DNA of 64,000 nucleotides from Verrucomicrobiaceae bacterium (lineage in GTDB: Bacteria > Verrucomicrobiota > Verrucomicrobiia > Opitutales > Intestinicryptomonadaceae), in the NCBI GenBank assembly GCA_015061955.1, contig SUVO01000004.1, positions 1-64,000 on the forward strand, written 5' to 3'. Shown in pieces: positions 36,235 to 44,446 of this stretch. The notes below the pieces were generated by a model. The model made no database searches, was not told the origin of the DNA, and saw only the letters and a list, made by a program, of their open reading frames with translations. The position numbers and the translations under genes are program-made. Positions within the stretch are counted from its first letter, which is position 1. Every line of letters begins with the position of its first letter.

Positions 36235-36235
36235 T

Positions 36236-36574
36236 ATGAAATATATTGCGCCAATAGCTCTACTTACCATTGCCAATGTTTTTATGATGTTTGCTTGGTA
36301 TGGGCATCTAAAATTTAAAAGTGCATCGTTGTGGCTTGTTATAGTTGTAAGCTGGTTGATTGCTTTTGTTGAATATTGCTTTCAGGTTCCAGCAAACAGA
36401 ATTGGTAGTCAGACATTTTCTACTGCCGAATTAAAAACATTACAAGAGGCCATAACACTTGTAGTTTTTTGTGCATTTTCTGTTTTATATCTAAAAGAAG
36501 AATTAAAGTGGAACTACATAGTTGGCTTTGCATTTATGGTAATAGCCGTTTTCTTTGTATTCAAAAAATGGTAA
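36236..36574 (+). CDS. DUF486 / DMT-superfamily small membrane protein
   Basis: A 112-aa protein with four membrane helices, matching the DUF486 family: MFAWYGHLKFKS, the EYCFQVPANRIG segment and the ending ITLVVFCAFSVLYLKEELKW. Drug/metabolite transporter fold; substrate unknown. Last gene of the panC operon. Confidence 0.85.
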   Translation: MKYIAPIALLTIANVFMMFAWYGHLKFKSASLWLVIVVSWLIAFVEYCFQVPANRIGSQTFSTAELKTLQEAITLVVFCAFSVLYLKEELKWNYIVGFAFMVIAVFFVFKKW

Positions 36575-36577
36575 AAA

Positions 36578-36601
36578 CGAGTATACAACTAAAAATACTC
36601 G
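36578..36601 (-). terminator. Terminator of recJ
   Basis: CGAGTAT and ATACTCG form a 7-bp stem with a 10-nt loop; on the minus strand it is followed by TTTTT. It lies 10 bp after the recJ stop and between two convergent genes. Confidence 0.6.
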
Positions 36602-36610
36602 AAAACACTT

Positions 36611-38338
36611 TTATTCTGAAAAACGCCAATCTATCAAAGTAGCCTGTGGCGACTTTCTTCTGTTCCAACGATTCCACCCAAGCTTTATAGCAAAATCAAC
36701 TGGCTTACCAACTGGTGGTACATTGTTTGCAAAACGCCATGCAACAGCGTTTATCCAACCACCATTTGCAAGAGGTATTTGAAAACGGAAATTCTGCCCT
36801 GCACCAAATGGTTCTGGTTCTTTTGTCAAAACAATGTTACACAAAGCAAATACAGGCTCTTTGTTACCTTCGCCAAAGGGATGTAATAGTTCAAGTTCGT
36901 CGAGTAATTCGAAACCAACATCGCCAGAATCTAGAGTTAAGCTTATGTTTACTTTTGGTGAGAAATCGAAGTCTTCGCCATATTTGTCGGATATAGTTTT
37001 TGATAAGCGTTCGCGGAATTCATCGATTGCACCATCACGAACCGATACACCAACAGCCATAGGATGCCCTCCCCAACTGCCGAGTAAATCGCTACACTCT
37101 TGCAGACACTCAACCATATCAACGCCCAAAACACTACGACCAGAACCTTTAGTAAAACCATCGTCAATCTCACCAAATACAATAACAGGCTTGTGATATT
37201 CTCTGCTTAGCTTACCAGCAATAATACCAACTACACCTGGGTGCCAAGATGGGTCGAACACAATTATACATGGATATCTGTCAAGATTACGAGCTTGTAC
37301 TTGTTTTATGGCATCTTCTAATACACCACGTTCTATGTCTTGGCGTTCTTTGTTGATGTCGTTCAATTCGCAAGCTGCTCGATAACAAGTAGTAAAATCG
37401 TCTCCTAAAAGCATATCTAAAGGAAGCGAGGCATCAGCAAGACGTCCACTTGCATTTATTCTTGGACCAAGTTTGAAAGATATGTCGATAGGAGTTATGT
37501 CTTCGCCTAAAGCTATACCACTTGCTTGAACGAGAGCTTGAATACCAGTTCTGCGAGTAGTTTTTAAACGCTTTATACCATAACGAGCTAAAATTCTATT
37601 TTCATCGGTTAATGGAACTAAGTCGGCAACAGTACCCATAGCAACTAAGTCGAGATAGTCTTTTAGGTTAATCTCCCAAGAAGCTTTGTTGTTGCGTAAA
37701 CGCATTTCTTTAATAAAGCCATGCGCAAGCTTAAATACTAAACCAACGGTGCAAAGATTACGCCATGGAGCGCCTTTTATGTCGAATACATGTGGATTTA
37801 TCAAAATATGATTTCCACAATCTACAGCTTCTTTAGCTTGGTGGTGGTCAACAATTATTAAATCAATGTCTTTTGATGTGATGTAGTCGATGGCCTCAAC
37901 AGCGTTTGTACCACAGTCCAATGCGATAAGGAGATTTGGTTTACCATCGGCAAGAGCGCGTTCTAAAGCCGATTTGCTCAAGCCATAACCTTCTTCCATT
38001 CTGCGAGGTACAAAATAACTTGGGTTTACCCCAAAACAACGCAATATGCTAACTAATAAAGTAGTACTTGTAATACCGTCAACATCGTAGTCGCCAAATA
38101 CTAAAATATTTTCTTTGTTGTCGATAGCTTTAACTATGCGTAAAACGGCATTGCGTAAATTTTGAACGCTAAAAGGGTCTTCTAAATTTGCAAGTTTTGG
38201 ACGCAAAAACATCTTAGCTTTTATAGGGTCGGCATATCCACGTTGAAGTATGAGAGCACCTAACAAGGGACTCACCCCTAAATATGCGCCTAAATCGGCA
38301 GCTAATTTTTTGTCGTAATCTGCAAAATCCCACTGCAT
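36611..38338 (-). CDS. recJ: Single-stranded-DNA exonuclease RecJ
   Basis: 5'-3' exonuclease of recombination and mismatch repair. Seen: DHH-family motif GDYDVDGITS (about 82-91), the second motif VDHHQ (about 160), a DHHA1 domain with GSWGGHPMAVGVS, and a C-terminal OB domain. 575 aa, normal. Monocistronic; convergent with the panC operon. Confidence 0.95.
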   Translation of the reverse strand: MQWDFADYDKKLAADLGAYLGVSPLLGALILQRGYADPIKAKMFLRPKLANLEDPFSVQNLRNAVLRIVKAIDNKENILVFGDYDVDGITSTTLLVSILRCFGVNPSYFVPRRMEEGYGLSKSALERALADGKPNLLIALDCGTNAVEAIDYITSKDIDLIIVDHHQAKEAVDCGNHILINPHVFDIKGAPWRNLCTVGLVFKLAHGFIKEMRLRNNKASWEINLKDYLDLVAMGTVADLVPLTDENRILARYGIKRLKTTRRTGIQALVQASGIALGEDITPIDISFKLGPRINASGRLADASLPLDMLLGDDFTTCYRAACELNDINKERQDIERGVLEDAIKQVQARNLDRYPCIIVFDPSWHPGVVGIIAGKLSREYHKPVIVFGEIDDGFTKGSGRSVLGVDMVECLQECSDLLGSWGGHPMAVGVSVRDGAIDEFRERLSKTISDKYGEDFDFSPKVNISLTLDSGDVGFELLDELELLHPFGEGNKEPVFALCNIVLTKEPEPFGAGQNFRFQIPLANGGWINAVAWRFANNVPPVGKPVDFAIKLGWNRWNRRKSPQATLIDWRFSE

Positions 38339-38526
38339 AGTTTGTATTAACTCATATCAATATACATATTTCAAGCAAAAACCGAATAAACTTTGTAATT
38401 ATGTATGAAAACTATTCTTATTTTTGGTAAAAAAGTAAAAATATAAAATTATTTGTTTGTTGAGTTTTTGATTTTCAAATAAATGTGAAGTTTTTAGAAA
38501 AAAATAAAAAAAAATCAAAAAAAAGC

Positions 38527-38554
38527 TTGCATTTAGATTCTGTTTGTGGATAAT
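38527..38554 (+). promoter_or_regulatory. Candidate promoter of tRNA-Pro
   Basis: TTGCAT (38527-38532) and GATAAT (38549-38554) are separated by 16 bp. The predicted start is about 10 bp before the tRNA. Confidence 0.45.
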
Positions 38555-38572
38555 GCTTAAATATTATTTTTA

Positions 38573-38646
<74 letters not shown>

Positions 38647-38656
38647 TATGAATTTA

Positions 38657-38695
38657 AAAGAGCGAACTGTGTTGGACACAGCTCGCTCTTTTTGT
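38657..38695 (+). terminator. Terminator of tRNA-Pro
   Basis: A long stem (AGAGCGA..CTGTG / CACAG..TCGCTCT with one bulge each side) is followed by TTTTTG. The loop and upper stem are formed by GTGTTGGACAC (38669-38679), the word that recurs beside tRNA-Ser. Confidence 0.8.
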
Positions 38696-38812
38696 TTAAA
38701 TTATTATACTTAAATAAGTTGTGTTGTTTTGTTGTCCAACACTGTTTCGCAATAAGATATTTTTTCTATATAAAAAAACACCGTATTTATACGCTAATTC
38801 ACTTGTTTTTTC

Positions 38813-39088
38813 TTAGAAGTGTTGGACACTTCTAATAGCTCGATTAATCTGTGTTCTAGAAATATCAGGTTTTACTTCTAAGACTTTCAACTCATCCTCA
38901 ACCTTGGAAATTTCAGCTTTAGTGTTATCCATATCCTTACTGATATTCTTTACTTGAGCATACAAACTTTCTTTAACGGTTTCATCGTCACCAAATTCAC
39001 CTATCATATTCAACTTTGTATTCAGTTCCTTCGTCTGTTTTGAGAGTTGATACTTTAATGTTGCCAGTATTATTTCGTTTTTTACGAT
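38813..39088 (-). pseudogene. Fragment of serine recombinase (coiled-coil part)
   Basis: About 90 residues are left of a large serine recombinase. The segment FGDDETVKESLYAQVKN and KAEISKVEDELKVLE lines up with FDGNEVVKSAINAQIQKV and KAIATIDEELKLLE in the recombinase at 4443-6377. No resolvase domain, recombinase domain or zinc ribbon remains: the frame begins after a stop codon and ends in the GTGTTGGACAC dyad. It marks an old integration event 3' of tRNA-Pro. Confidence 0.7.
38815..38833. repeat. 19-bp dyad with GTGTTGGACAC core
   Basis: AGAAGTGT and ACACTTCT flank TGG: a perfect 8-bp dyad with a 3-nt centre. Possible attachment site or att remnant. It forms the very end of the recombinase fragment's reading frame. 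Confidence 0.55.
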
Positions 39089-39168
39089 TTAAACATTCTT
39101 TTTTAGAGTTTTTTACGTCATTTGCAGGGAAGTAAAAAATAAAGCACAAAAATACTGTAAAACTTTAA

Positions 39169-40263
39169 TTACATCATTTGATGTAAAAAGTCTTTTATTC
39201 GGTTGCGAATTTCGATTTCTGACTTATCGACTGGGGTTACTATTTGGTAGTGTCGCCAATTATTATCGTTTGCTGACAAACGGAATTTTGTAAAGTACCC
39301 TGTTGAGATTTTGCCATTAGAAAAGAATGAGTAGCTAACAAAAAGTTGCTCGTTATTTTTGAAGAATATTTCATTTACTTGGATTTTCTTCCCGTTTACT
39401 TCAAGATAAATTTGTCTTGTAGATTTCACTAATGCGCCCGAGCTACGCAAGCATATCTCTACTGGATGTATGTCAGATGTATCGCCAACTTCGATTTCCA
39501 ATAACGACAAATTTGACGTTTTGTTATAGTATATTTTTCTAACAATCTTTTTTGCGTGTGGGAAAAATCTTTTATCATCAGCCGTCTGCACGTTCCTTGT
39601 TCCCAGCCAATCGCCCGATTTCATTTTTGAACTATCGATACAAAAACTATCACCATTTGGGATATCGCGTGTTCTCATTTCTGCAAATATTGATATCACG
39701 ACAACTACGACCACAAATATTATTGAACGCGCTTTGGGATATCGTTTTGTTTGCAAGGTTCTGACTATCCATACAATCATAAACAATATTCCAAAAAGTA
39801 TTTTATACAGGAAGAACGACATCAACCCACCTAAGCTTACATTAAAGCAATAGCTAATCCAAAACGACAAATTAGGAATCGTCAGAAGTACAAAAAGGAT
39901 TGTTGGTATTTGTGCTAAAACTACATTTCTGCCAAAACTCAATTCCAATGCAAGCAATAGAATTGATAACGCTAAAACTAAGCCTAAGGCATTTAACGAA
40001 AATCCTAGCAAAACAAAAGCCACTGAAAATATAATTAACAAGCTTACAACTATTTTTTTTCTAACGGCTTCTTTGGCTAGCTCTATTTTTACAACGCGTC
40101 TGACAAACTCGCAAACCAAGATAAACAATGGCATAAAAAGCCAAATATAAGCATCGTATTTTTCAAAAGGCGAACTTTGCCAAGATCCTATCAGATATGG
40201 CATTTTACAGGCAAGTGGAACTGCTCCGAAAAACAATAACAAACTTTTAAAATATTTCTTCAT
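39169..40263 (-). CDS. Membrane protein with C-terminal EpsI-like domain
   Basis: A 364-aa protein with about six to eight membrane helices (about 40-195) and a C-terminal periplasmic domain. That domain has GDWLGTRNVQ and HPVEICLRSSG, which fits the EpsI/DUF3485 pattern (HxPExCL) of exosortase-associated proteins. The exosortase catalytic ACSG motif is missing from its helices. The last gene of the exosortase operon, overlapping xrt by 4 bp. Usually EpsI follows exosortase as a separate protein or a fusion; here it is joined to its own membrane domain. Confidence 0.7.
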   Translation of the reverse strand: MKKYFKSLLLFFGAVPLACKMPYLIGSWQSSPFEKYDAYIWLFMPLFILVCEFVRRVVKIELAKEAVRKKIVVSLLIIFSVAFVLLGFSLNALGLVLALSILLLALELSFGRNVVLAQIPTILFVLLTIPNLSFWISYCFNVSLGGLMSFFLYKILFGILFMIVWIVRTLQTKRYPKARSIIFVVVVVVISIFAEMRTRDIPNGDSFCIDSSKMKSGDWLGTRNVQTADDKRFFPHAKKIVRKIYYNKTSNLSLLEIEVGDTSDIHPVEICLRSSGALVKSTRQIYLEVNGKKIQVNEIFFKNNEQLFVSYSFFSNGKISTGYFTKFRLSANDNNWRHYQIVTPVDKSEIEIRNRIKDFLHQMM

Positions 40264-41087
40264 TGCTTTGTAGAGTCTATACCAATTTTATTGAAAAATA
40301 TTCCAATGCACACATACACAAGCATTGTAGCAACAATACTAGAAATTCCAAATATCAGATGTGGCGTACCTGTCAGAAATGAATCGCCCCAATTATGCGT
40401 GCAGATAATCGTAAGCACAACTCTTACGGCGTTGAAGAAAATGAACAAAGGCACTATCAACGCAAAATACAAACCTTTAACCAATTTATCTTGAAAGAAC
40501 ATTGTAGAGGCTATCCAACCGAGCAAAATTAATGTCCAGATATGTTCAATTCCACTACATGCTGTTGTGATGATTATTTCTTTGCCATCAACAAATATAG
40601 ACGTTCCAGCAACTGAAACATCGTAACCTATGCAACTCAAAAAAATATTTACAATTTTTGTTTCAAGTATTCGCATAGGATAGCTAATAAACAAATGGAT
40701 TTGCACATAATTAGGAATTACAAACGCCCAAATTACAAAAGGAATAATTGTCAATAACGCGACTCTAAACCCACCAAAGAACAATGCCATAGCTATACTT
40801 ATCAGCAAAATAGCAACATTCCTGCACTGGAAATATGCCATCACTGCCGATATTGCAAGAACTATATATGCAAAAACTTCTTGCACTTGTTTGCGACGAA
40901 TGGAATTTAAAATATCTTTGAAATTGCACAACACCAAAACTGCGCCCAACGCCCACATTGAAAACGCAGAGTCATCGCCTAATACCTTCAATGTAAAAAC
41001 TAACGAATACAACGCCACGCAAACTATTAAAACTAATAGCATATTCCATACATTATTAACTGTTTTATTTTGCACGTTAATTTGCAT
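40260..41087 (-). CDS. Exosortase/archaeosortase family transpeptidase
   Basis: An integral membrane protease-transpeptidase that cuts C-terminal sorting tags and links proteins to the cell surface. The family's three catalytic residues are visible: Cys177 in TACSGIEH, Arg222 in FNAVRVV, and His243 in GTPHLIFG. 275 aa with about eight membrane helices. The motif reads ACSGIE; many exosortases have ACSGLR or ACSGIR. In operon with a TPR protein, two tagged substrates and an EpsI-like protein, which makes this the dedicated sorting system. It begins 11 bp inside the end of the TPR gene. Confidence 0.9.
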   Translation of the reverse strand: MQINVQNKTVNNVWNMLLVLIVCVALYSLVFTLKVLGDDSAFSMWALGAVLVLCNFKDILNSIRRKQVQEVFAYIVLAISAVMAYFQCRNVAILLISIAMALFFGGFRVALLTIIPFVIWAFVIPNYVQIHLFISYPMRILETKIVNIFLSCIGYDVSVAGTSIFVDGKEIIITTACSGIEHIWTLILLGWIASTMFFQDKLVKGLYFALIVPLFIFFNAVRVVLTIICTHNWGDSFLTGTPHLIFGISSIVATMLVYVCIGIFFNKIGIDSTKQ

Positions 41088-43410
41088 TTTGTGGTTTTGA
41101 AGGCGTCTGTAATGCTTTTATTTGGTCTTCAATTTCTTTATTTTCTGGCACAAATTTCAATACCTTACGCAAGACAAAAAGCTTACGTTCTTTAGTGGTA
41201 TTTGCTTGTTTAGAAATTCCTATTAAAGCTTTTACTAAGTTGTTTTTTATACTTTCAGACGGATGCTTTTGATAGCCCCTTTCAAGAAATACCGAAGCGT
41301 TTTCAAAAAGTTCATTTTCTAAATAAATTTCACCCATATTTAAATCGGCAACAAAATTTTCTGGAGCTAAGTTTGTTGCTTTTCGAGCATAATTCATAGC
41401 CTCGGCAGTTTCACCTATTTGCTGACAAACCTTCGATAACGCCACAAACGCCATAGCATTCGATGGATTTTCAGAAACTGTGTTTTGTAATATTTTCAGC
41501 GCCTCATTTACTTGCGACTTATCGCCTTTACTCAAATACGAAGCTAATACTAAATTTATATCAACCGAATTTTTGTTTTTTGCCAAGTTTTTCAGCAATG
41601 CAACCGATGTTTGTTTTTCGCCTAATTTGTGATATGCACTTGCTATTTCAAAATAGAAACCTGTTTCTGGACTAATATTGGTTGCTTTTTTCAATAACTT
41701 AATTTGCTCTTTGGCATCGTTGTTGACCTTTGCATACTCTGATTTCAACAATAACGCCAACAACTGATTATCTTTATTTTTTATGCGTTCGATATCCGAA
41801 ATGATTGCGAAGAACGAATCGAAAAGCTTGTTGCTTACAAGGAAATTGCCAGCTTCGCAAGCATTTGAAATATTTTCGGGCTTTAATTTTACTGCCGATA
41901 TATAAAACTTTTCTGCTTCTTTTATATTGTTGAGTTTAACATTTGCACGTGCCGAAAATATGTGTGCCAAAACATCGTTAGGTGCAACTTTCAATCTATT
42001 AGATGTTAATTTTAAGACATCGGCAAAATTACCAATTTGCATTGTAGATGCACACGTAATTGCAAAAGTTGCTTCTGAATAACCCAATTTTTGCAACAAA
42101 AGACGTGCCGATTTTAAGGTTTGATAATAATCTTTTTTTGCAAAAGATTTGTGCATTAACAAAAGATTTGCAAATGGATTTTCTGGCGAAAGTTTTAAAA
42201 GACTATTCAACAAAATTACATCGTCTCTATTCTGATTCAATGCCTCTGAAAAAATCTTAATTACATTTAAGATTTCCCAACTTGGAATTTGCTCTGGATT
42301 TTTCACAAGATTTTGAGCAATTATTGAGATTGTTTCCCAGTTGCGAAGTTCATAAGCACATTTAAGCTCTAAAATTTTACCATACACAATTTGCCCGAAC
42401 ACACCAGCCATCGACAATCGTTCGCGTGCTTTTTTATAATCGTTGTCTATGAAAAATTCGAGAGCTTCCATATAGTAAAGAAGTTCCAACGATATCTTAT
42501 CATTGGCTTCAAACAATTTTTTAACTTCTGCAATTGTCTGCTTGTCATTTATCGAACACGCCAATTCAGCACTACGAACCAATGGTGCAATTTGATAACG
42601 ACGCAATTTTGCCAATTCAAAATATTTTTTAGAGGCTGTATGTCTGTCTTCAAGTTCTATTGCAATCGACGCCTCAATTAAAAGCTTGTCGGCAAGGATA
42701 ATTTTATTTTGAGCTTTTATTTGCGAAACCAATTTTTGAGCCGTTGTTGAATCGTTGTCAAACAACCGAACCATAGAAATACAAATTAAAGCATTGTCTT
42801 TTTCGGTATCTGTTTTTGCAGAAGAAAGAGCTTTTTTAAATATAGCTTCTGTTGCACTATAACGGTTTGGCGATAATATTGAAACCCCTCTTACCAATTC
42901 TTTATAAAACGGATTTTTTATAAGCTTTTCTACCACCGATAATTGATTGCGTTTGTTTGAACGAATATAACTTTTTGCGATGGCAAAAAGCTCCTCATCG
43001 CCAAGGAACGACTTGTCAGCCAACGTTTCAAAACGCAACTCTAACGTTTCGTTCGTGCCAGATATAATCATTGCTCTGAAATAATTGAGCTTTGCCTGCG
43101 TATCTGGTGGATTTAAATTAGATACCATCATCCAAAAATACGCAGCATCTTTATAATTCTGGCGTTCTTGCGCAAGATTAGCTAAGGCGCGATACGCTTC
43201 TTCGCAAGATGTATCATTGGCGATGATTGAAAAATAAATATCGTAAGCTTTATTTTTGTTGCCTAATTCTAATTCTTGCTTCGCTTGAACAAGTTTATCG
43301 GAAGTTTCGTCATAAGCAAACGAAAAATAGCCCAAAAGGGCTATTACACTCAGTAAAAAAAGAGATAATCCAAAAATGATGATTTTTTGAAATCTTGCGT
43401 AATTTTTCAC
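41077..43410 (-). CDS. TPR-repeat protein of the exosortase system
   Basis: A 777-aa protein with an N-terminal membrane anchor (about 10-32) and many TPR-like helix pairs over its whole length (for example GNKNKAYDIYFSIIAND and PSNAMAFVALSKVCQQIG). It resembles the TPR proteins (PrsT-like) that accompany PEP-CTERM/exosortase systems. It lies between the two substrate genes and the exosortase gene: 5 bp from substrate 2 and overlapping the exosortase by 11 bp. Probably a periplasmic scaffold. Start ATG at 43410. Confidence 0.8.
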   Translation of the reverse strand: MKNYARFQKIIIFGLSLFLLSVIALLGYFSFAYDETSDKLVQAKQELELGNKNKAYDIYFSIIANDTSCEEAYRALANLAQERQNYKDAAYFWMMVSNLNPPDTQAKLNYFRAMIISGTNETLELRFETLADKSFLGDEELFAIAKSYIRSNKRNQLSVVEKLIKNPFYKELVRGVSILSPNRYSATEAIFKKALSSAKTDTEKDNALICISMVRLFDNDSTTAQKLVSQIKAQNKIILADKLLIEASIAIELEDRHTASKKYFELAKLRRYQIAPLVRSAELACSINDKQTIAEVKKLFEANDKISLELLYYMEALEFFIDNDYKKARERLSMAGVFGQIVYGKILELKCAYELRNWETISIIAQNLVKNPEQIPSWEILNVIKIFSEALNQNRDDVILLNSLLKLSPENPFANLLLMHKSFAKKDYYQTLKSARLLLQKLGYSEATFAITCASTMQIGNFADVLKLTSNRLKVAPNDVLAHIFSARANVKLNNIKEAEKFYISAVKLKPENISNACEAGNFLVSNKLFDSFFAIISDIERIKNKDNQLLALLLKSEYAKVNNDAKEQIKLLKKATNISPETGFYFEIASAYHKLGEKQTSVALLKNLAKNKNSVDINLVLASYLSKGDKSQVNEALKILQNTVSENPSNAMAFVALSKVCQQIGETAEAMNYARKATNLAPENFVADLNMGEIYLENELFENASVFLERGYQKHPSESIKNNLVKALIGISKQANTTKERKLFVLRKVLKFVPENKEIEDQIKALQTPSKPQNAN

Positions 43411-43415
43411 GATAC

Positions 43416-43901
43416 CTACGCTTTATTTGATTTCTTGCGAGAAAAGAGATATCCGCCACCAATGCAGAATGCTCCAAAAACTGCTGTGAATAAAACTGCT
43501 GGCAAAGGTTGTCCTGATGGTGCAATTTTATTTGTTCCAACTGTAAATGAGAATGGCATTGTAAAGCCGTAGTCGTCGCTATTTATGTTGTAAACACCTG
43601 CTTGCGAGGTTTCCTCTGCATAGTAATACAACAACCCTTTTTTCGCAAAACGGACAGTATCGCCATCTTTAAAATTTAAAGCCTGATTTATATTACTTTT
43701 ATCAATCTTATAAAACTTCGGATCATCATTTACAAAGTATCCGAACTTATGCAAATACAACGAAGAATCATCTGGCACAACGTAAATAGTTGTATCACCA
43801 GTTATCTTGAACGAACCGTTATTAAAAGTCCATCCAGCATGCAAAGGCGAAGCCAACAATGAAAAGCTAACAACAATAAATATACTAATTAATTTTTTCA
43901 T
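43416..43901 (-). CDS. Small secreted protein with QPLPA-CTERM tag (substrate 2)
   Basis: A 161-aa precursor: signal peptide about 1-22 (SPLHA), a mature domain of about 105 residues, then a tripartite C-terminal tag from about residue 129: SGQPLPA, a hydrophobic helix (with FTAVFG) and basic RKKSNKA. The mature part shares YFVNDDPKFYKI and ALNFKDGDTV with its neighbour. Family unknown. The tag resembles the VPLPA-CTERM type of exosortase substrate. Directly upstream of the TPR and exosortase genes. Confidence 0.8.
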   Translation of the reverse strand: MKKLISIFIVVSFSLLASPLHAGWTFNNGSFKITGDTTIYVVPDDSSLYLHKFGYFVNDDPKFYKIDKSNINQALNFKDGDTVRFAKKGLLYYYAEETSQAGVYNINSDDYGFTMPFSFTVGTNKIAPSGQPLPAVLFTAVFGAFCIGGGYLFSRKKSNKA

Positions 43902-43902
43902 T

Positions 43903-44385
43903 TTACTTTTTTATTTTTCCACGAAGAAAAAACAACGCTATCACACCAAAGATTGCTGTAAATATTATTGCTGGTAAAGGTTGACCTGAAACTTTGTAAG
44001 GCGTTGCTAAAAATTTTATATTGCCATTTCCTTCTCCACCAATTTTGTAGATATTATTTGTTGGATCGTCGTTATCTGCTTGCCAAAGATTTGTTTTGTG
44101 TGTAGCATTTTCATTATGCTTACGCACAATAAAAACTTCGTCGCCACTTTTAAAGTTAAGAGCTTTGTTTAAATCGGCTTCCGATATTTCGTAGAAAGTA
44201 GGGTCGTCATTTACATAATACCCCAACCCATCAGCATCAAAATCATCAGTTGTTGGCGATATATACAACGAACCATCGCCATCAAACTTAAAAGAGTGCG
44301 AGCCTCTATCAAAAGTAAACGATGCAAATGATGTTGTTACAAACATCATTAACAAAAATACAGACTTGATTAATATACTCTTCAT
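43903..44385 (-). CDS. Small secreted protein with QPLPA-CTERM tag (substrate 1)
   Basis: A 160-aa precursor (start ATG 44385; a longer frame to 44436 lacks a signal peptide at its N-terminus). Signal peptide about 1-21 (TTSFA), mature domain with YYVNDDPTFYEI and LNFKSGDEVF, then SGQPLPA, a helix (FTAIFG) and basic RGKIKK. It is a paralogue of substrate 2 (gap 1 bp), diverged outside the shared segments. First gene of the exosortase operon. Confidence 0.8.
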   Translation of the reverse strand: MKSILIKSVFLLMMFVTTSFASFTFDRGSHSFKFDGDGSLYISPTTDDFDADGLGYYVNDDPTFYEISEADLNKALNFKSGDEVFIVRKHNENATHKTNLWQADNDDPTNNIYKIGGEGNGNIKFLATPYKVSGQPLPAIIFTAIFGVIALFFLRGKIKK

Positions 44386-44446
44386 TTTATAAAATAAATA
44401 ATGTGAAAGTTTATAATATTGAATTTGTAAAATCAAGTTTTTTCAT
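44386..44446. promoter_or_regulatory. Divergent promoter region: exosortase operon / GH9
   Basis: Only 61 bp separate the start codons of the exosortase operon (minus) and the GH9 gene (plus). AT-rich, without a Shine-Dalgarno on either side. Both promoters must lie here or overlap the coding ends, so the two units are probably co-regulated. Confidence 0.4.

Larger units (their letters stand above)
38647..39168. other. Integration scar 3' of tRNA-Pro
   Basis: A 520-bp stretch without an intact gene. It holds three copies of the GTGTTGGACA word (38669-38679 plus strand, 38734-38742 minus strand, 38819-38829 plus strand, the last inside the 19-bp dyad 38815-38833) and a serine recombinase fragment. 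I read it as the remains of a degraded element. Confidence 0.5.

Noticed and set aside
38815-38833. Dyad as a transcription terminator
   Set aside because: No T tract on the plus strand after the stem and no gene that needs it; the terminator of tRNA-Pro is upstream at 38657-38695.
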